DNA of 64,000 nucleotides from Blastocladiella emersonii ATCC 22665. Taxonomy: Eukaryota; Blastocladiomycota; Blastocladiomycetes; Blastocladiales; Blastocladiaceae. The notes beneath the pieces were generated by a model, which saw only the letters and a list, made by a program, of their open reading frames with translations, was not told the DNA's origin and did not search any database. The position numbers were made by a program, and so were the translations under genes. How positions within the stretch are numbered: the first letter of the stretch is position 1; each line of letters starts with the position of its first letter. Of the stretch, positions 8,141 to 21,874 are shown one piece after another. The DNA is taken from assembly GCA_025594325.1 (NCBI GenBank), contig JANHCV010000005.1, forward strand, positions 2,135,501 to 2,199,500, written 5' to 3'.

Positions 8141-9265
8141 ACCCTCCACGAATCACAATATGCGCGCAATGAATTGACCGATGATATGGCCGTACCAAAC
8201 CAGCCACGTAGACAATTGTCATGGTAGTCGAACAAAACCATATTCAAATCTTGGACTACCCGCTTGTCCAGCTAGCCAGGGACCCATAAATCACAGTATC
8301 GACCCAACTAAATATTTGACAGCAGAAATATAGTAAACCAACCTCGTACAAAATTGTCATGGTACTCAAACAAAACCATATTCAAAACCTTGACTTCCCG
8401 CATATCCAGCTGGCCAGGGACCCATAAATCACAGTATGGAACCAACAAAGTATCTGACAACAGAAATATGGTAAAACAGCTACGCGGATAATTGTCATGG
8501 TACTCAATCAAAACCATACTCAAACCTTTGCTTTCCTGCATGTCCAGCTGGCCACTGACCCATAAATCACAGTATCGGACCAAGAAAATATCTGACCATG
8601 GAAATATAGTATACCAGCCACCTAGGTAATTGTCATGGCACTCAAACAAAACCATAGTCAAGTCTTTGACTATCCACATGTCCAGCTGATTGAGGACCCA
8701 TGAATCGTAACGTCAAAGCAACAATATATCTCACCATGGAAGTATAGTAAACCAGCCACTCTGGCAATTGTCATGGTACTCAAACAAAACCATACTCAAA
8801 TCTATGACTTCCCACATGTCCAGCAGGTTGGACACCCATAAATCACAGTATCAAACCAACAAAATATCAGACCACAGGAGTATATAAAAGCGACCACGTA
8901 GGTAATTGTCTTGGTACTCAAACAAAACCATATTCAAATCTTTCAATTCCCGCTTGTCCAGCTAGCCAGGGACCCATAAATCACAGGATCACAGCAACAA
9001 AGTATCTGACAACAGAAATATGGTACACCAGCCACGTAGATAATTGTCATGGTACTCAAACAAAACCATACTCAAATCTTCGAGTGCCCCATGTCCAGGT
9101 GGGCAAGGGCCTATAAATCACAGTATTGAACCAAGAAAATACCTGACGATCGGGATGTATCAAACCCGCCACGCTGATACTTGTCGTGGTACTCAAACAT
9201 AACCATACTCAGCCAAATCTTTGAATACCCTCACGTCCAGGTGGGCAAGGAACCAAAGCGCCAGA
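8141..9265. repeat. 138-bp satellite block 3
   Basis: Same eight monomers in the same order as block 2; differs by T at the 18-equivalent site. Confidence 0.95.
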
Positions 9266-9373
9266 TATTCAAATCTACCGCTTTGTGCACACTCCACTAG
9301 CCAACTCTTCGATCCACTAATTATGGAGCCCGTCGTCAAAGTACACTGTCCAATCAACTAAGTAAACAGCCAA

Positions 9374-9461
9374 CCTGCCAGCCTGCCAGCCTGCCAGCCT
9401 GCCAGCCTGCCAGCCTGCCAGCCTGCCAGCCTGCCAGCCTGCCAACCTGCCAACCTGCCAA
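9374..9461. repeat. CCTGCCAG minisatellite, 8 copies + 3 variants
   Basis: Same copy number as unit 1. Confidence 0.97.
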
Positions 9462-11032
9462 CCTGCCGCCTTGCCTACCTGCTATCCGAACACCCACACC
9501 GCCTCGCAAGTCATTGGGGGCCCGCGCTCTCTGGTTGCCGTCCCAGCCAACAAAGGAATGAATGATGAGCCCTGGCAGCCTGGCAGCCTGCCACACTGAC
9601 AGCCTGACTGACAGCGCCCACCCAGTAGATATTATCTATCTCGTAGGTAGTCTGGGAGGACTTCGTTAGTCAATACACGACCAGTCTCCTCCTGGCTGCC
9701 GGCTCTGCTGTCCACTCCAAGTCCTGCATGATGATGGGCCAAGGAGGGTTCCGAGCAGCTCCTCTGTCTACCCGCGTGAAACCACTCACCCGCTGACGGA
9801 TGTATACCACGCACCGTGCAGCGCGCACAGCACACAGCGCCCGACGCACCACGCGGTGCGCACACGGCGCAAACGGCCACCCTGGTGTCACACACACTCG
9901 CATGAACGGCAGGCATGCAAGGCGTCCGTCCTCAACTCAACAATGATTTATCATCCAGGCTTACTACTCGCTCCAACGGGTGCGCCTGCCTGCCCTCCCA
10001 GTGCCGTTGATTGATTGATGGGTGCGCCAGCCCCTGTTGCCAGCCACGTGGCAAGCAACACCTCAGCACCTGCGTCGCCCTGGCCACCGTCCGTACCTTG
10101 CAAACAGCGTAGCAGCCGTACTGCTTCACAGGGCTGCAGAGGGCTGGCTGCGGAGGGCTGAGGCGGCAGGGCTCCTCCTGCAGGAAGGAGACAGTGCTGG
10201 GGCCAAGGAGTGCTAGGGACGACAAACTGAATGGTGAATGACCAGACCAACACACCACATGCTCCTGGCAGGAGTGCGTGTGGGCGTGCGGGCCCGTGTC
10301 CGTGCGTGCCTGTGTCTGTGCGTGCCTGGATTAGACCTCCATCACAAGCGCCAAGTGACCAAGTGACCAAGTGACAAAGTGACCAAGGTGACCAAGGTGA
10401 CCAAGGTGACCAAGGTGACCAGGGTGACCAAGGTGACCAAGTGACACACAAGCACCAAGCTAGGGTGGCCGGGCGGCCATGGACCGTACTGCATGGGTAC
10501 CATTACCGTGGACTGGCCGCGGCCATTTATTGCAGCACAGCCCTGCCTGGCTCAGGACGCGGCGGGCGTGGGAGGCGGGCAGGGTAGATAGGTAGCAGCA
10601 GCAGGACCTGGCTAGCTGGCTGTCAAACAACACGAGTGAAGGGGTGCGTGAGGGAGGGTGTGTTGAACGAATGGATGGGTGGATGCAGGCAGACCTTCAT
10701 ACGTGTCGTGCGTGATGAGGATTGGTTGGCCACCATCCACCAACGCCATGGCATGGCTGCGGGTGTCGCTGCGTGCGCCTTGGCGGGTGGTGGTGTTGGT
10801 GGGTGGTGTTGGTGGGTGCTGTGGTGGTAGTGGAGCTAAAGTGGTGTTGTGGGGCTCCTGGGGTCCCCTTCCCTTCCTGTCTGGCCTAGGTGGGTGGGTG
10901 GGCGGACGTAGCGCGCATGCGGGCGGGCAAGGTAGGAACGTTGCTCACGCAATGGATCATGTATTTTATGGAACGTAGTCTGCACAGCAGAGAGGGGGAT
11001 GTCCGGCCCAATCGGACCCTCCACGAATCACA

Positions 11033-12283
11033 CCGCGCCGCCGCCTCTGTTGCCGCCGCGGCCGCCGCTAAACGACCAATCGAATCTTCTACTACACCAC
11101 CAACACCACCACCACCACCCGCTACGCTTTCTCCTGTCCATGGCGAGGACCTCAGCACTCCCGGCTACGCCATGGTCGGCGAGTCCGTTGCTGGCGCGAC
11201 GCGGTCCCTTGCCTCGTTCGGCCGTCGCCTCCTCGCCTCCATCTGGCGCGACCCCGCCGCTCTGTCTCGCCTCGCCGGCTGCGTTGTACGCGCCCGCGAC
11301 GTCGCCTTCGCCTCCCGCTCACTCCAACTCGACCGCGACCTCGCTCGACCCGTCCTCGCGGCCATCACGTCCGTCGCCTCCCGATCCCTCTGGCGCGGCG
11401 CCTGGCTCTCTCACTCCGCTGGCTGCGCCGAGGCCGACCCACTCGATTCTTCTGAAGCTCCGCCGCGCGAGCCGCGTGAGCGGGCCCGCCGCCCATTTGG
11501 CCAGCCCATTGCCACACTCAAGTTCATCAACCGCCACCACTACTGCTCTCGCTGTCTGAGCTCGCTCCATTCCCACGTCCCCAACCCGTCTGGGCGTGAA
11601 GAAGACCCGCCAGTGTGCCCGCCGTCCACCGCGGCCCAAGCGGCTCTTGTTGCAGATCCCTCCGTCCGACTTTGGCTGCTCGGTTCCCCAAGGCACATTC
11701 GGTAATGTGACTAGACCAAGGATCGGCGCAGTCGACGCAAGTCCAGTAGCACCAGGTGTTTGCGCGCGGTACTGACCCATCCACTTTCTCTCGTTCTGAC
11801 GACGATGAAACGCATGATCCGCCACTGAATGGCGCTGACGCACAAAAGAAAACGAAGGAGAAAAACAAAAAGAAAAGAAACGCAAAAAGAAGAATGTCCG
11901 CACAAAAAGATGGAAAAACATCTGACGAACCTCACAGGCCATGCCCAAGACCACAGCACTGCCACTGGTCCATTGGCATGTCCTCGCGCTCTAGTTGGTC
12001 ACGCCAGCTTGTCTCTCTGCTCGGTCTCTCTTTACTGCGTTTCGTTCGCTCTCTTAGCTCGCTGCTCGAGCTCGCTCTCTCTTCGCCTCGTTCGCCCATC
12101 TCTCTCGTACTCCCCTCTCCTCCCACAATTCTTCCCCCTATGCTCCTCGACGTGCACGGTCCGGGCTTGTCGTACTGCGGCTTGCCCACAAAAGGGCTGC
12201 TGCCCGTTGCACAGTGGATATTCTGCTTGCAGTTCACAACCGCTGTTAAGGAATAAATGCATTGGTTCCAAAAAAAAAAAGAA
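11033..12283 (+). mobile_element. Retrocopy, unit 3
   Basis: Same flanks; A11 tail. Carries the stop-codon change TGA to TAA at 11704. Confidence 0.85.
11172..11705 (+). CDS. Unknown 177-residue retrocopy ORF, unit 3
   Basis: Same protein; ends in TAA instead of TGA, so the single change in this copy leaves the protein unaltered. Confidence 0.4.
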   Translation: MVGESVAGATRSLASFGRRLLASIWRDPAALSRLAGCVVRARDVAFASRSLQLDRDLARPVLAAITSVASRSLWRGAWLSHSAGCAEADPLDSSEAPPREPRERARRPFGQPIATLKFINRHHYCSRCLSSLHSHVPNPSGREEDPPVCPPSTAAQAALVADPSVRLWLLGSPRHIR

Positions 12284-13408
12284 ACCCTCCACGAATCACA
12301 ATATGCGCGCAATGAATTGACCGATGATATGGCCGTACCAAACCAGCCACGTAGACAATTGTCATGGTAGTCGAACAAAACCATATTCAAATCTTGGACT
12401 ACCCGCTTGTCCAGCTAGCCAGGGACCCATAAATCACAGTATCGACCCAACTAAATATTTGACAGCAGAAAAATAGTAAACCAACCTCGTACAAAATTGT
12501 CATGGTACTCAAACAAAACCATATTCAAAACCTTGACTTCCCGCATATCCAGCTGGCCAGGGACCCATAAATCACAGTATGGAACCAACAAAGTATCTGA
12601 CAACAGAAATATGGTAAAACAGCTACGCGGATAATTGTCATGGTACTCAATCAAAACCATACTCAAACCTTTGCTTTCCTGCATGTCCAGCTGGCCACTG
12701 ACCCATAAATCACAGTATCGGACCAAGAAAATATCTGACCATGGAAATATAGTATACCAGCCACCTAGGTAATTGTCATGGCACTCAAACAAAACCATAG
12801 TCAAGTCTTTGACTATCCACATGTCCAGCTGATTGAGGACCCATGAATCGTAACGTCAAAGCAACAATATATCTCACCATGGAAGTATAGTAAACCAGCC
12901 ACTCTGGCAATTGTCATGGTACTCAAACAAAACCATACTCAAATCTATGACTTCCCACATGTCCAGCAGGTTGGACACCCATAAATCACAGTATCAAACC
13001 AACAAAATATCAGACCACAGGAGTATATAAAACCGACCACGTAGGTAATTGTCTTGGTACTCAAACAAAACCATATTCAAATCTTTCAATTCCCGCTTGT
13101 CCAGCTAGCCAGGGACCCATAAATCACAGGATCACAGCAACAAAGTATCTGACAACAGAAATATGGTACACCAGCCACGTAGATAATTGTCATGGTACTC
13201 AAACAAAACCATACTCAAATCTTCGAGTGCCCCATGTCCAGGTGGGCAAGGGCCTATAAATCACAGTATTGAACCAAGAAAATACCTGACGATCGGGATG
13301 TATCAAACCCGCCACGCTGATACTTGTCGTGGTACTCAAACATAACCATACTCAGCCAAATCTTTGAATACCCTCACGTCCAGGTGGGCAAGGAACCAAA
13401 GCGCCAGA
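12284..13408. repeat. 138-bp satellite block 4
   Basis: Same eight monomers in the same order; A at the 18-equivalent and C at the 579-equivalent site, as in unit 1. Confidence 0.95.
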
Positions 13409-13516
13409 TATTCAAATCTACCGCTTTGTGCACACTCCACTAGCCAACTCTTCGATCCACTAATTATGGAGCCCGTCGTCAAAGTACACTGTCCAATCAA
13501 CTAAGTAAACAGCCAA

Positions 13517-13572
13517 CCTGCCAGCCTGCCAGCCTGCCAGCCTGCCAGCCTGCCAACCTGCCAACCTGCCAA
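13517..13572. repeat. CCTGCCAG minisatellite, 4 copies + 3 variants
   Basis: The short allele, shared with units 9, 12, 14, 15 and 16. Confidence 0.97.
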
Positions 13573-15143
13573 CCTGCCGCCTTGCCTACCTGCTATCCGA
13601 ACACCCACACCGCCTCGCAAGTCATTGGGGGCCCGCGCTCTCTGGTTGCCGTCCCAGCCAACAAAGGAATGAATGATGAGCCCTGGCAGCCTGGCAGCCT
13701 GCCACACTGACAGCCTGACTGACAGCGCCCACCCAGTAGATATTATCTATCTCGTAGGTAGTCTGGGAGGACTTCGTTAGTCAATACACGACCAGTCTCC
13801 TCCTGGCTGCCGGCTCTGCTGTCCACTCCAAGTCCTGCATGATGATGGGCCAAGGAGGGTTCCGAGCAGCTCCTCTGTCTACCCGCGTGAAACCACTCAC
13901 CCGCTGACGGATGTATACCACGCACCGTGCAGCGCGCACAGCACACAGCGCCCGACGCACCACGCGGTGCGCACACGGCGCAAACGGCCACCCTGGTGTC
14001 ACACACACTCGCATGAACGGCAGGCATGCAAGGCGTCCGTCCTCAACTCAACAATGATTTATCATCCAGGCTTACTACTCGCTCCAACGGGTGCGCCTGC
14101 CTGCCCTCCCAGTGCCGTTGATTGATTGATGGGTGCGCCAGCCCCTGTTGCCAGCCACGTGGCAAGCAACACCTCAGCACCTGCGTCGCCCTGGCCACCG
14201 TCCGTACCTTGCAAACAGCGTAGCAGCCGTACTGCTTCACAGGGCTGCAGAGGGCTGGCTGCGGAGGGCTGAGGCGGCAGGGCTCCTCCTGCAGGAAGGA
14301 GACAGTGCTGGGGCCAAGGAGTGCTAGGGACGACAAACTGAATGGTGAATGACCAGACCAACACACCACATGCTCCTGGCAGGAGTGCGTGTGGGCGTGC
14401 GGGCCCGTGTCCGTGCGTGCCTGTGTCTGTGCGTGCCTGGATTAGACCTCCATCACAAGCGCCAAGTGACCAAGTGACCAAGTGACAAAGTGACCAAGGT
14501 GACCAAGGTGACCAAGGTGACCAAGGTGACCAGGGTGACCAAGGTGACCAAGTGACACACAAGCACCAAGCTAGGGTGGCCGGGCGGCCATGGACCGTAC
14601 TGCATGGGTACCATTACCGTGGACTGGCCGCGGCCATTTATTGCAGCACAGCCCTGCCTGGCTCAGGACGCGGCGGGCGTGGGAGGCGGGCAGGGTAGAT
14701 AGGTAGCAGCAGCAGGACCTGGCTAGCTGGCTGTCAAACAACACGAGTGAAGGGGTGCGTGAGGGAGGGTGTGTTGAACGAATGGATGGGTGGATGCAGG
14801 CAGACCTTCATACGTGTCGTGCGTGATGAGGATTGGTTGGCCACCATCCACCAACGCCATGGCATGGCTGCGGGTGTCGCTGCGTGCGCCTTGGCGGGTG
14901 GTGGTGTTGGTGGGTGGTGTTGGTGGGTGCTGTGGTGGTAGTGGAGCTAAAGTGGTGTTGTGGGGCTCCTGGGGTCCCCTTCCCTTCCTGTCTGGCCTAG
15001 GTGGGTGGGTGGGCGGACGTAGCGCGCATGCGGGCGGGCAAGGTAGGAACGTTGCTCACGCAATGGATCATGTATTTTATGGAACGTAGTCTGCACAGCA
15101 GAGAGGGGGATGTCCGGCCCAATCGGACCCTCCACGAATCACA

Positions 15144-16394
15144 CCGCGCCGCCGCCTCTGTTGCCGCCGCGGCCGCCGCTAAACGACCAATCGAATCTTC
15201 TACTACACCACCAACACCACCACCACCACCCGCTACGCTTTCTCCTGTCCATGGCGAGGACCTCAGCACTCCCGGCTACGCCATGGTCGGCGAGTCCGTT
15301 GCTGGCGCGACGCGGTCCCTTGCCTCGTTCGGCCGTCGCCTCCTCGCCTCCATCTGGCGCGACCCCGCCGCTCTGTCTCGCCTCGCCGGCTGCGTTGTAC
15401 GCGCCCGCGACGTCGCCTTCGCCTCCCGCTCACTCCAACTCGACCGCGACCTCGCTCGACCCGTCCTCGCGGCCATCACGTCCGTCGCCTCCCGATCCCT
15501 CTGGCGCGGCGCCTGGCTCTCTCACTCCGCTGGCTGCGCCGAGGCCGACCCACTCGATTCTTCTGAAGCTCCGCCGCGCGAGCCGCGTGAGCGGGCCCGC
15601 CGCCCATTTGGCCAGCCCATTGCCACACTCAAGTTCATCAACCGCCACCACTACTGCTCTCGCTGTCTGAGCTCGCTCCATTCCCACGTCCCCAACCCGT
15701 CTGGGCGTGAAGAAGACCCGCCAGTGTGCCCGCCGTCCACCGCGGCCCAAGCGGCTCTTGTTGCAGATCCCTCCGTCCGACTTTGGCTGCTCGGTTCCGC
15801 AAGGCACATTCGGTGATGTGACTAGACCAAGGATCGGCGCAGTCGACGCAAGTCCAGTAGCACCAGGTGTTTGCGCGCGGTACTGACCCATCCACTTTCT
15901 CTCGTTCTGACGACGATGAAACGCATGATCCGCCACTGAATGGCGCTGACGCACAAAAGAAAACGAAGGAGAAAAACAAAAAGAAAAGAAACGCAAAAAG
16001 AAGAATGTCCGCACAAAAAGATGGAAAAACATCTGACGAACCTCACAGGCCATGCCCAAGACCACAGCACTGCCACTGGTCCATTGGCATGTCCTCGCGC
16101 TCTAGTTGGTCACGCCAGCTTGTCTCTCTGCTCGGTCTCTCTTTACTGCGTTTCGTTCGCTCTCTTAGCTCGCTGCTCGAGCTCGCTCTCTCTTCGCCTC
16201 GTTCGCCCATCTCTCTCGTACTCCCCTCTCCTCCCACAATTCTTCCCCCTATGCTCCTCGACGTGCACGGTCCGGGCTTGTCGTACTGCGGCTTGCCCAC
16301 AAAAGGGCTGCTGGCCGTTGCACAGTGGATATTCTGCTTGCAGTTCACAACCGCTGTTAAGGAATAAATGCATTGGTTCCAAAAAAAAAAAGAA
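15144..16394 (+). mobile_element. Retrocopy, unit 4
   Basis: Left 17-mer at 15127-15143; A11 tail. Two private substitutions, at 15799 and 16314. Confidence 0.85.
15283..15816 (+). CDS. Unknown 177-residue retrocopy ORF, unit 4 (Pro173Ala)
   Basis: The only copy with an amino-acid difference: C to G at 15799 changes codon 173 from Pro to Ala, five residues before the stop. Confidence 0.4.
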   Translation: MVGESVAGATRSLASFGRRLLASIWRDPAALSRLAGCVVRARDVAFASRSLQLDRDLARPVLAAITSVASRSLWRGAWLSHSAGCAEADPLDSSEAPPREPRERARRPFGQPIATLKFINRHHYCSRCLSSLHSHVPNPSGREEDPPVCPPSTAAQAALVADPSVRLWLLGSARHIR

Positions 16395-17519
16395 ACCCTC
16401 CACGAATCACAATATGCGCGCAATGAATTGACCGATGATATGGCCGTACCAAACCAGCCACGTAGACAATTGTCATGGTAGTCGAACAAAACCATATTCA
16501 AATCTTGGACTACCCGCTTGTCCAGCTAGCCAGGGACCCATAAATCACAGTATCGACCCAACTAAATATTTGACAGCAGAAATATAGTAAACCAACCTCG
16601 TACAAAATTGTCATGGTACTCAAACAAAACCATATTCAAAACCTTGACTTCCCGCATATCCAGCTGGCCAGGGACCCATAAATCACAGTATGGAACCAAC
16701 AAAGTATCTGACAACAGAAATATGGTAAAACAGCTACGCGGATAATTGTCATGGTACTCAATCAAAACCATACTCAAACCTTTGCTTTCCTGCATGTCCA
16801 GCTGGCCACTGACCCATAAATCACAGTATCGGACCAAGAAAATATCTGACCATGGAAATATAGTATACCAGCCACCTAGGTAATTGTCATGGCACTCAAA
16901 CAAAACCATAGTCAAGTCTTTGACTATCCACATGTCCAGCTGATTGAGGACCCATGAATCGTAACGTCAAAGCAACAATATATCTCACCATGGAAGTATA
17001 GTAAACCAGCCACTCTGGCAATTGTCATGGTACTCAAACAAAACCATACTCAAATCTATGACTTCCCACATGTCCAGCAGGTTGGACACCCATAAATCAC
17101 AGTATCAAACCAACAAAATATCAGACCACAGGAGTATATAAAACCGACCACGTAGGTAATTGTCTTGGTACTCAAACAAAACCATATTCAAATCTTTCAA
17201 TTCCCGCTTGTCCAGCTAGCCAGGGACCCATAAATCACAGGATCACAGCAACAAAGTATCTGACAACAGAAATATGGTACACCAGCCACGTAGATAATTG
17301 TCATGGTACTCAAACAAAACCATACTCAAATCTTCGAGTGCCCCATGTCCAGGTGGGCAAGGGCCTATAAATCACAGTATTGAACCAAGAAAATACCTGA
17401 CGATCGGGATGTATCAAACCCGCCACGCTGATACTTGTCGTGGTACTCAAACATAACCATACTCAGCCAAATCTTTGAATACCCTCACGTCCAGGTGGGC
17501 AAGGAACCAAAGCGCCAGA
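16395..17519. repeat. 138-bp satellite block 5
   Basis: Same eight monomers; T and C at the two variable positions of the block. Confidence 0.95.
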
Positions 17520-17627
17520 TATTCAAATCTACCGCTTTGTGCACACTCCACTAGCCAACTCTTCGATCCACTAATTATGGAGCCCGTCGTCAAAGTACAC
17601 TGTCCAATCAACTAAGTAAACAGCCAA

Positions 17628-17723
17628 CCTGCCAGCCTGCCAGCCTGCCAGCCTGCCAGCCTGCCAGCCTGCCAGCCTGCCAGCCTGCCAGCCTGCCAGC
17701 CTGCCAACCTGCCAACCTGCCAA
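17628..17723. repeat. CCTGCCAG minisatellite, 9 copies + 3 variants
   Basis: The 9-copy allele, shared with units 6, 8, 10 and 11. Confidence 0.97.
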
Positions 17724-19294
17724 CCTGCCGCCTTGCCTACCTGCTATCCGAACACCCACACCGCCTCGCAAGTCATTGGGGGCCCGCGCTCTCTGGTTGC
17801 CGTCCCAGCCAACAAAGGAATGAATGATGAGCCCTGGCAGCCTGGCAGCCTGCCACACTGACAGCCTGACTGACAGCGCCCACCCAGTAGATATTATCTA
17901 TCTCGTAGGTAGTCTGGGAGGACTTCGTTAGTCAATACACGACCAGTCTCCTCCTGGCTGCCGGCTCTGCTGTCCACTCCAAGTCCTGCATGATGATGGG
18001 CCAAGGAGGGTTCCGAGCAGCTCCTCTGTCTACCCGCGTGAAACCACTCACCCGCTGACGGATGTATACCACGCACCGTGCAGCGCGCACAGCACACAGC
18101 GCCCGACGCACCACGCGGTGCGCACACGGCGCAAACGGCCACCCTGGTGTCACACACACTCGCATGAACGGCAGGCATGCAAGGCGTCCGTCCTCAACTC
18201 AACAATGATTTATCATCCAGGCTTACTACTCGCTCCAACGGGTGCGCCTGCCTGCCCTCCCAGTGCCGTTGATTGATTGATGGGTGCGCCAGCCCCTGTT
18301 GCCAGCCACGTGGCAAGCAACACCTCAGCACCTGCGTCGCCCTGGCCACCGTCCGTACCTTGCAAACAGCGTAGCAGCCGTACTGCTTCACAGGGCTGCA
18401 GAGGGCTGGCTGCGGAGGGCTGAGGCGGCAGGGCTCCTCCTGCAGGAAGGAGACAGTGCTGGGGCCAAGGAGTGCTAGGGACGACAAACTGAATGGTGAA
18501 TGACCAGACCAACACACCACATGCTCCTGGCAGGAGTGCGTGTGGGCGTGCGGGCCCGTGTCCGTGCGTGCCTGTGTCTGTGCGTGCCTGGATTAGACCT
18601 CCATCACAAGCGCCAAGTGACCAAGTGACCAAGTGACAAAGTGACCAAGGTGACCAAGGTGACCAAGGTGACCAAGGTGACCAGGGTGACCAAGGTGACC
18701 AAGTGACACACAAGCACCAAGCTAGGGTGGCCGGGCGGCCATGGACCGTACTGCATGGGTACCATTACCGTGGACTGGCCGCGGCCATTTATTGCAGCAC
18801 AGCCCTGCCTGGCTCAGGACGCGGCGGGCGTGGGAGGCGGGCAGGGTAGATAGGTAGCAGCAGCAGGACCTGGCTAGCTGGCTGTCAAACAACACGAGTG
18901 AAGGGGTGCGTGAGGGAGGGTGTGTTGAACGAATGGATGGGTGGATGCAGGCAGACCTTCATACGTGTCGTGCGTGATGAGGATTGGTTGGCCACCATCC
19001 ACCAACGCCATGGCATGGCTGCGGGTGTCGCTGCGTGCGCCTTGGCGGGTGGTGGTGTTGGTGGGTGGTGTTGGTGGGTGCTGTGGTGGTAGTGGAGCTA
19101 AAGTGGTGTTGTGGGGCTCCTGGGGTCCCCTTCCCTTCCTGTCTGGCCTAGGTGGGTGGGTGGGCGGACGTAGCGCGCATGCGGGCGGGCAAGGTAGGAA
19201 CGTTGCTCACGCAATGGATCATGTATTTTATGGAACGTAGTCTGCACAGCAGAGAGGGGGATGTCCGGCCCAATCGGACCCTCCACGAATCACA

Positions 19295-20545
19295 CCGCGC
19301 CGCCGCCTCTGTTGCCGCCGCGGCCGCCGCTAAACGACCAATCGAATCTTCTACTACACCACCAACACCACCACCACCACCCGCTACGCTTTCTCCTGTC
19401 CATGGCGAGGACCTCAGCACTCCCGGCTACGCCATGGTCGGCGAGTCCGTTGCTGGCGCGACGCGGTCCCTTGCCTCGTTCGGCCGTCGCCTCCTCGCCT
19501 CCATCTGGCGCGACCCCGCCGCTCTGTCTCGCCTCGCCGGCTGCGTTGTACGCGCCCGCGACGTCGCCTTCGCCTCCCGCTCACTCCAACTCGACCGCGA
19601 CCTCGCTCGACCCGTCCTCGCGGCCATCACGTCCGTCGCCTCCCGATCCCTCTGGCGCGGCGCCTGGCTCTCTCACTCCGCTGGCTGCGCCGAGGCCGAC
19701 CCACTCGATTCTTCTGAAGCTCCGCCGCGCGAGCCGCGTGAGCGGGCCCGCCGCCCATTTGGCCAGCCCATTGCCACACTCAAGTTCATCAACCGCCACC
19801 ACTACTGCTCTCGCTGTCTGAGCTCGCTCCATTCCCACGTCCCCAACCCGTCTGGGCGTGAAGAAGACCCGCCAGTGTGCCCGCCGTCCACCGCGGCCCA
19901 AGCGGCTCTTGTTGCAGATCCCTCCGTCCGACTTTGGCTGCTCGGTTCCCCAAGGCACATTCGGTGATGTGACTAGACCAAGGATCGGCGCAGTCGACGC
20001 AAGTCCAGTAGCACCAGGTGTTTGCGCGCGGTACTGACCCATCCACTTTCTCTCGTTCTGACGACGATGAAACGCATGATCCGCCACTGAATGGCGCTGA
20101 CGCACAAAAGAAAACGAAGGAGAAAAACAAAAAGAAAAGAAACGCAAAAAGAAGAATGTCCGCACAAAAAGATGGAAAAACATCTGACGAACCTCACAGG
20201 CCATGCCCAAGACCACAGCACTGCCACTGGTCCATTGGCATGTCCTCGCGCTCTAGTTGGTCACGCCAGCTTGTCTCTCTGCTCGGTCTCTCTTTACTGC
20301 GTTTCGTTCGCTCTCTTAGCTCGCTGCTCGAGCTCGCTCTCTCTTCGCCTCGTTCGCCCATCTCTCTCGTACTCCCCTCTCCTCCCACAATTCTTCCCCC
20401 TATGCTCCTCGACGTGCACGGTCCGGGCTTGTCGTACTGCGGCTTGCCCACAAAAGGGCTGCTGCCCGTTGCACAGTGGATATTCTGCTTGCAGTTCACA
20501 ACCGCTGTTAAGGAATAAATGCATTGGTTCCAAAAAAAAAAAGAA
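19295..20545 (+). mobile_element. Retrocopy, unit 5
   Basis: Same flanks, A11 tail; no private change seen. Confidence 0.85.
19434..19967 (+). CDS. Unknown 177-residue retrocopy ORF, unit 5
   Basis: Translation identical to unit 1. Confidence 0.4.
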   Translation: MVGESVAGATRSLASFGRRLLASIWRDPAALSRLAGCVVRARDVAFASRSLQLDRDLARPVLAAITSVASRSLWRGAWLSHSAGCAEADPLDSSEAPPREPRERARRPFGQPIATLKFINRHHYCSRCLSSLHSHVPNPSGREEDPPVCPPSTAAQAALVADPSVRLWLLGSPRHIR

Positions 20546-21670
20546 ACCCTCCACGAATCACAATATGCGCGCAATGAATTGACCGATGATATGGCCGTAC
20601 CAAACCAGCCACGTAGACAATTGTCATGGTAGTCGAACAAAACCATATTCAAATCTTGGACTACCCGCTTGTCCAGCTAGCCAGGGACCCATAAATCACA
20701 GTATCGACCCAACTAAATATTTGACAGCAGAAATATAGTAAACCAACCTCGTACAAAATTGTCATGGTACTCAAACAAAACCATATTCAAAACCTTGACT
20801 TCCCGCATATCCAGCTGGCCAGGGACCCATAAATCACAGTATGGAACCAACAAAGTATCTGACAACAGAAATATGGTAAAACAGCTACGCGGATAATTGT
20901 CATGGTACTCAATCAAAACCATACTCAAACCTTTGCTTTCCTGCATGTCCAGCTGGCCACTGACCCATAAATCACAGTATCGGACCAAGAAAATATCTGA
21001 CCATGGAAATATAGTATACCAGCCACCTAGGTAATTGTCATGGCACTCAAACAAAACCATAGTCAAGTCTTTGACTATCCACATGTCCAGCTGATTGAGG
21101 ACCCATGAATCGTAACGTCAAAGCAACAATATATCTCACCATGGAAGTATAGTAAACCAGCCACTCTGGCAATTGTCATGGTACTCAAACAAAACCATAC
21201 TCAAATCTATGACTTCCCACATGTCCAGCAGGTTGGACACCCATAAATCACAGTATCAAACCAACAAAATATCAGACCACAGGAGTATATAAAAGCGACC
21301 ACGTAGGTAATTGTCTTGGTACTCAAACAAAACCATATTCAAATCTTTCAATTCCCGCTTGTCCAGCTAGCCAGGGACCCATAAATCACAGGATCACAGC
21401 AACAAAGTATCTGACAACAGAAATATGGTACACCAGCCACGTAGATAATTGTCATGGTACTCAAACAAAACCATACTCAAATCTTCGAGTGCCCCATGTC
21501 CAGGTGGGCAAGGGCCTATAAATCACAGTATTGAACCAAGAAAATACCTGACGATCGGGATGTATCAAACCCGCCACGCTGATACTTGTCGTGGTACTCA
21601 AACATAACCATACTCAGCCAAATCTTTGAATACCCTCACGTCCAGGTGGGCAAGGAACCAAAGCGCCAGA
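20546..21670. repeat. 138-bp satellite block 6
   Basis: Same eight monomers; T and G at the two variable positions. Confidence 0.95.
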
Positions 21671-21778
21671 TATTCAAATCTACCGCTTTGTGCACACTCC
21701 ACTAGCCAACTCTTCGATCCACTAATTATGGAGCCCGTCGTCAAAGTACACTGTCCAATCAACTAAGTAAACAGCCAA

Positions 21779-21874
21779 CCTGCCAGCCTGCCAGCCTGCC
21801 AGCCTGCCAGCCTGCCAGCCTGCCAGCCTGCCAGCCTGCCAGCCTGCCAGCCTGCCAACCTGCCAACCTGCCAA
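21779..21874. repeat. CCTGCCAG minisatellite, 9 copies + 3 variants
   Basis: 9-copy allele. Confidence 0.97.

Larger units (their letters stand above)
4145..8311. repeat. Macrosatellite unit 2 (4167 bp)
   Basis: Same order of parts as unit 1. It carries 11 CCTGCCAG copies, an A11 tail, A at the site equivalent to 18, G at 579-equivalent and G at 3997-equivalent. The 23-bp length difference from unit 1 equals three extra 8-mers minus one A. Confidence 0.97.
8312..12454. repeat. Macrosatellite unit 3 (4143 bp)
   Basis: 8 CCTGCCAG copies, A11 tail; T/G/G at the three shared variable sites. Private change: G to A at 11704, which turns the TGA stop of the retrocopy ORF into TAA. Confidence 0.97.
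12455..16565. repeat. Macrosatellite unit 4 (4111 bp)
   Basis: 4 CCTGCCAG copies, A11 tail; A/C/G at the shared sites. Two private C-to-G changes, both inside the retrocopy: 15799 (Pro to Ala at ORF codon 173) and 16314 (3' part of the insert). Confidence 0.97.
16566..20716. repeat. Macrosatellite unit 5 (4151 bp)
   Basis: 9 CCTGCCAG copies, A11 tail; T/C/G at the shared sites. Indistinguishable from units 8, 10 and 11 at every variable site I identified. Confidence 0.97.
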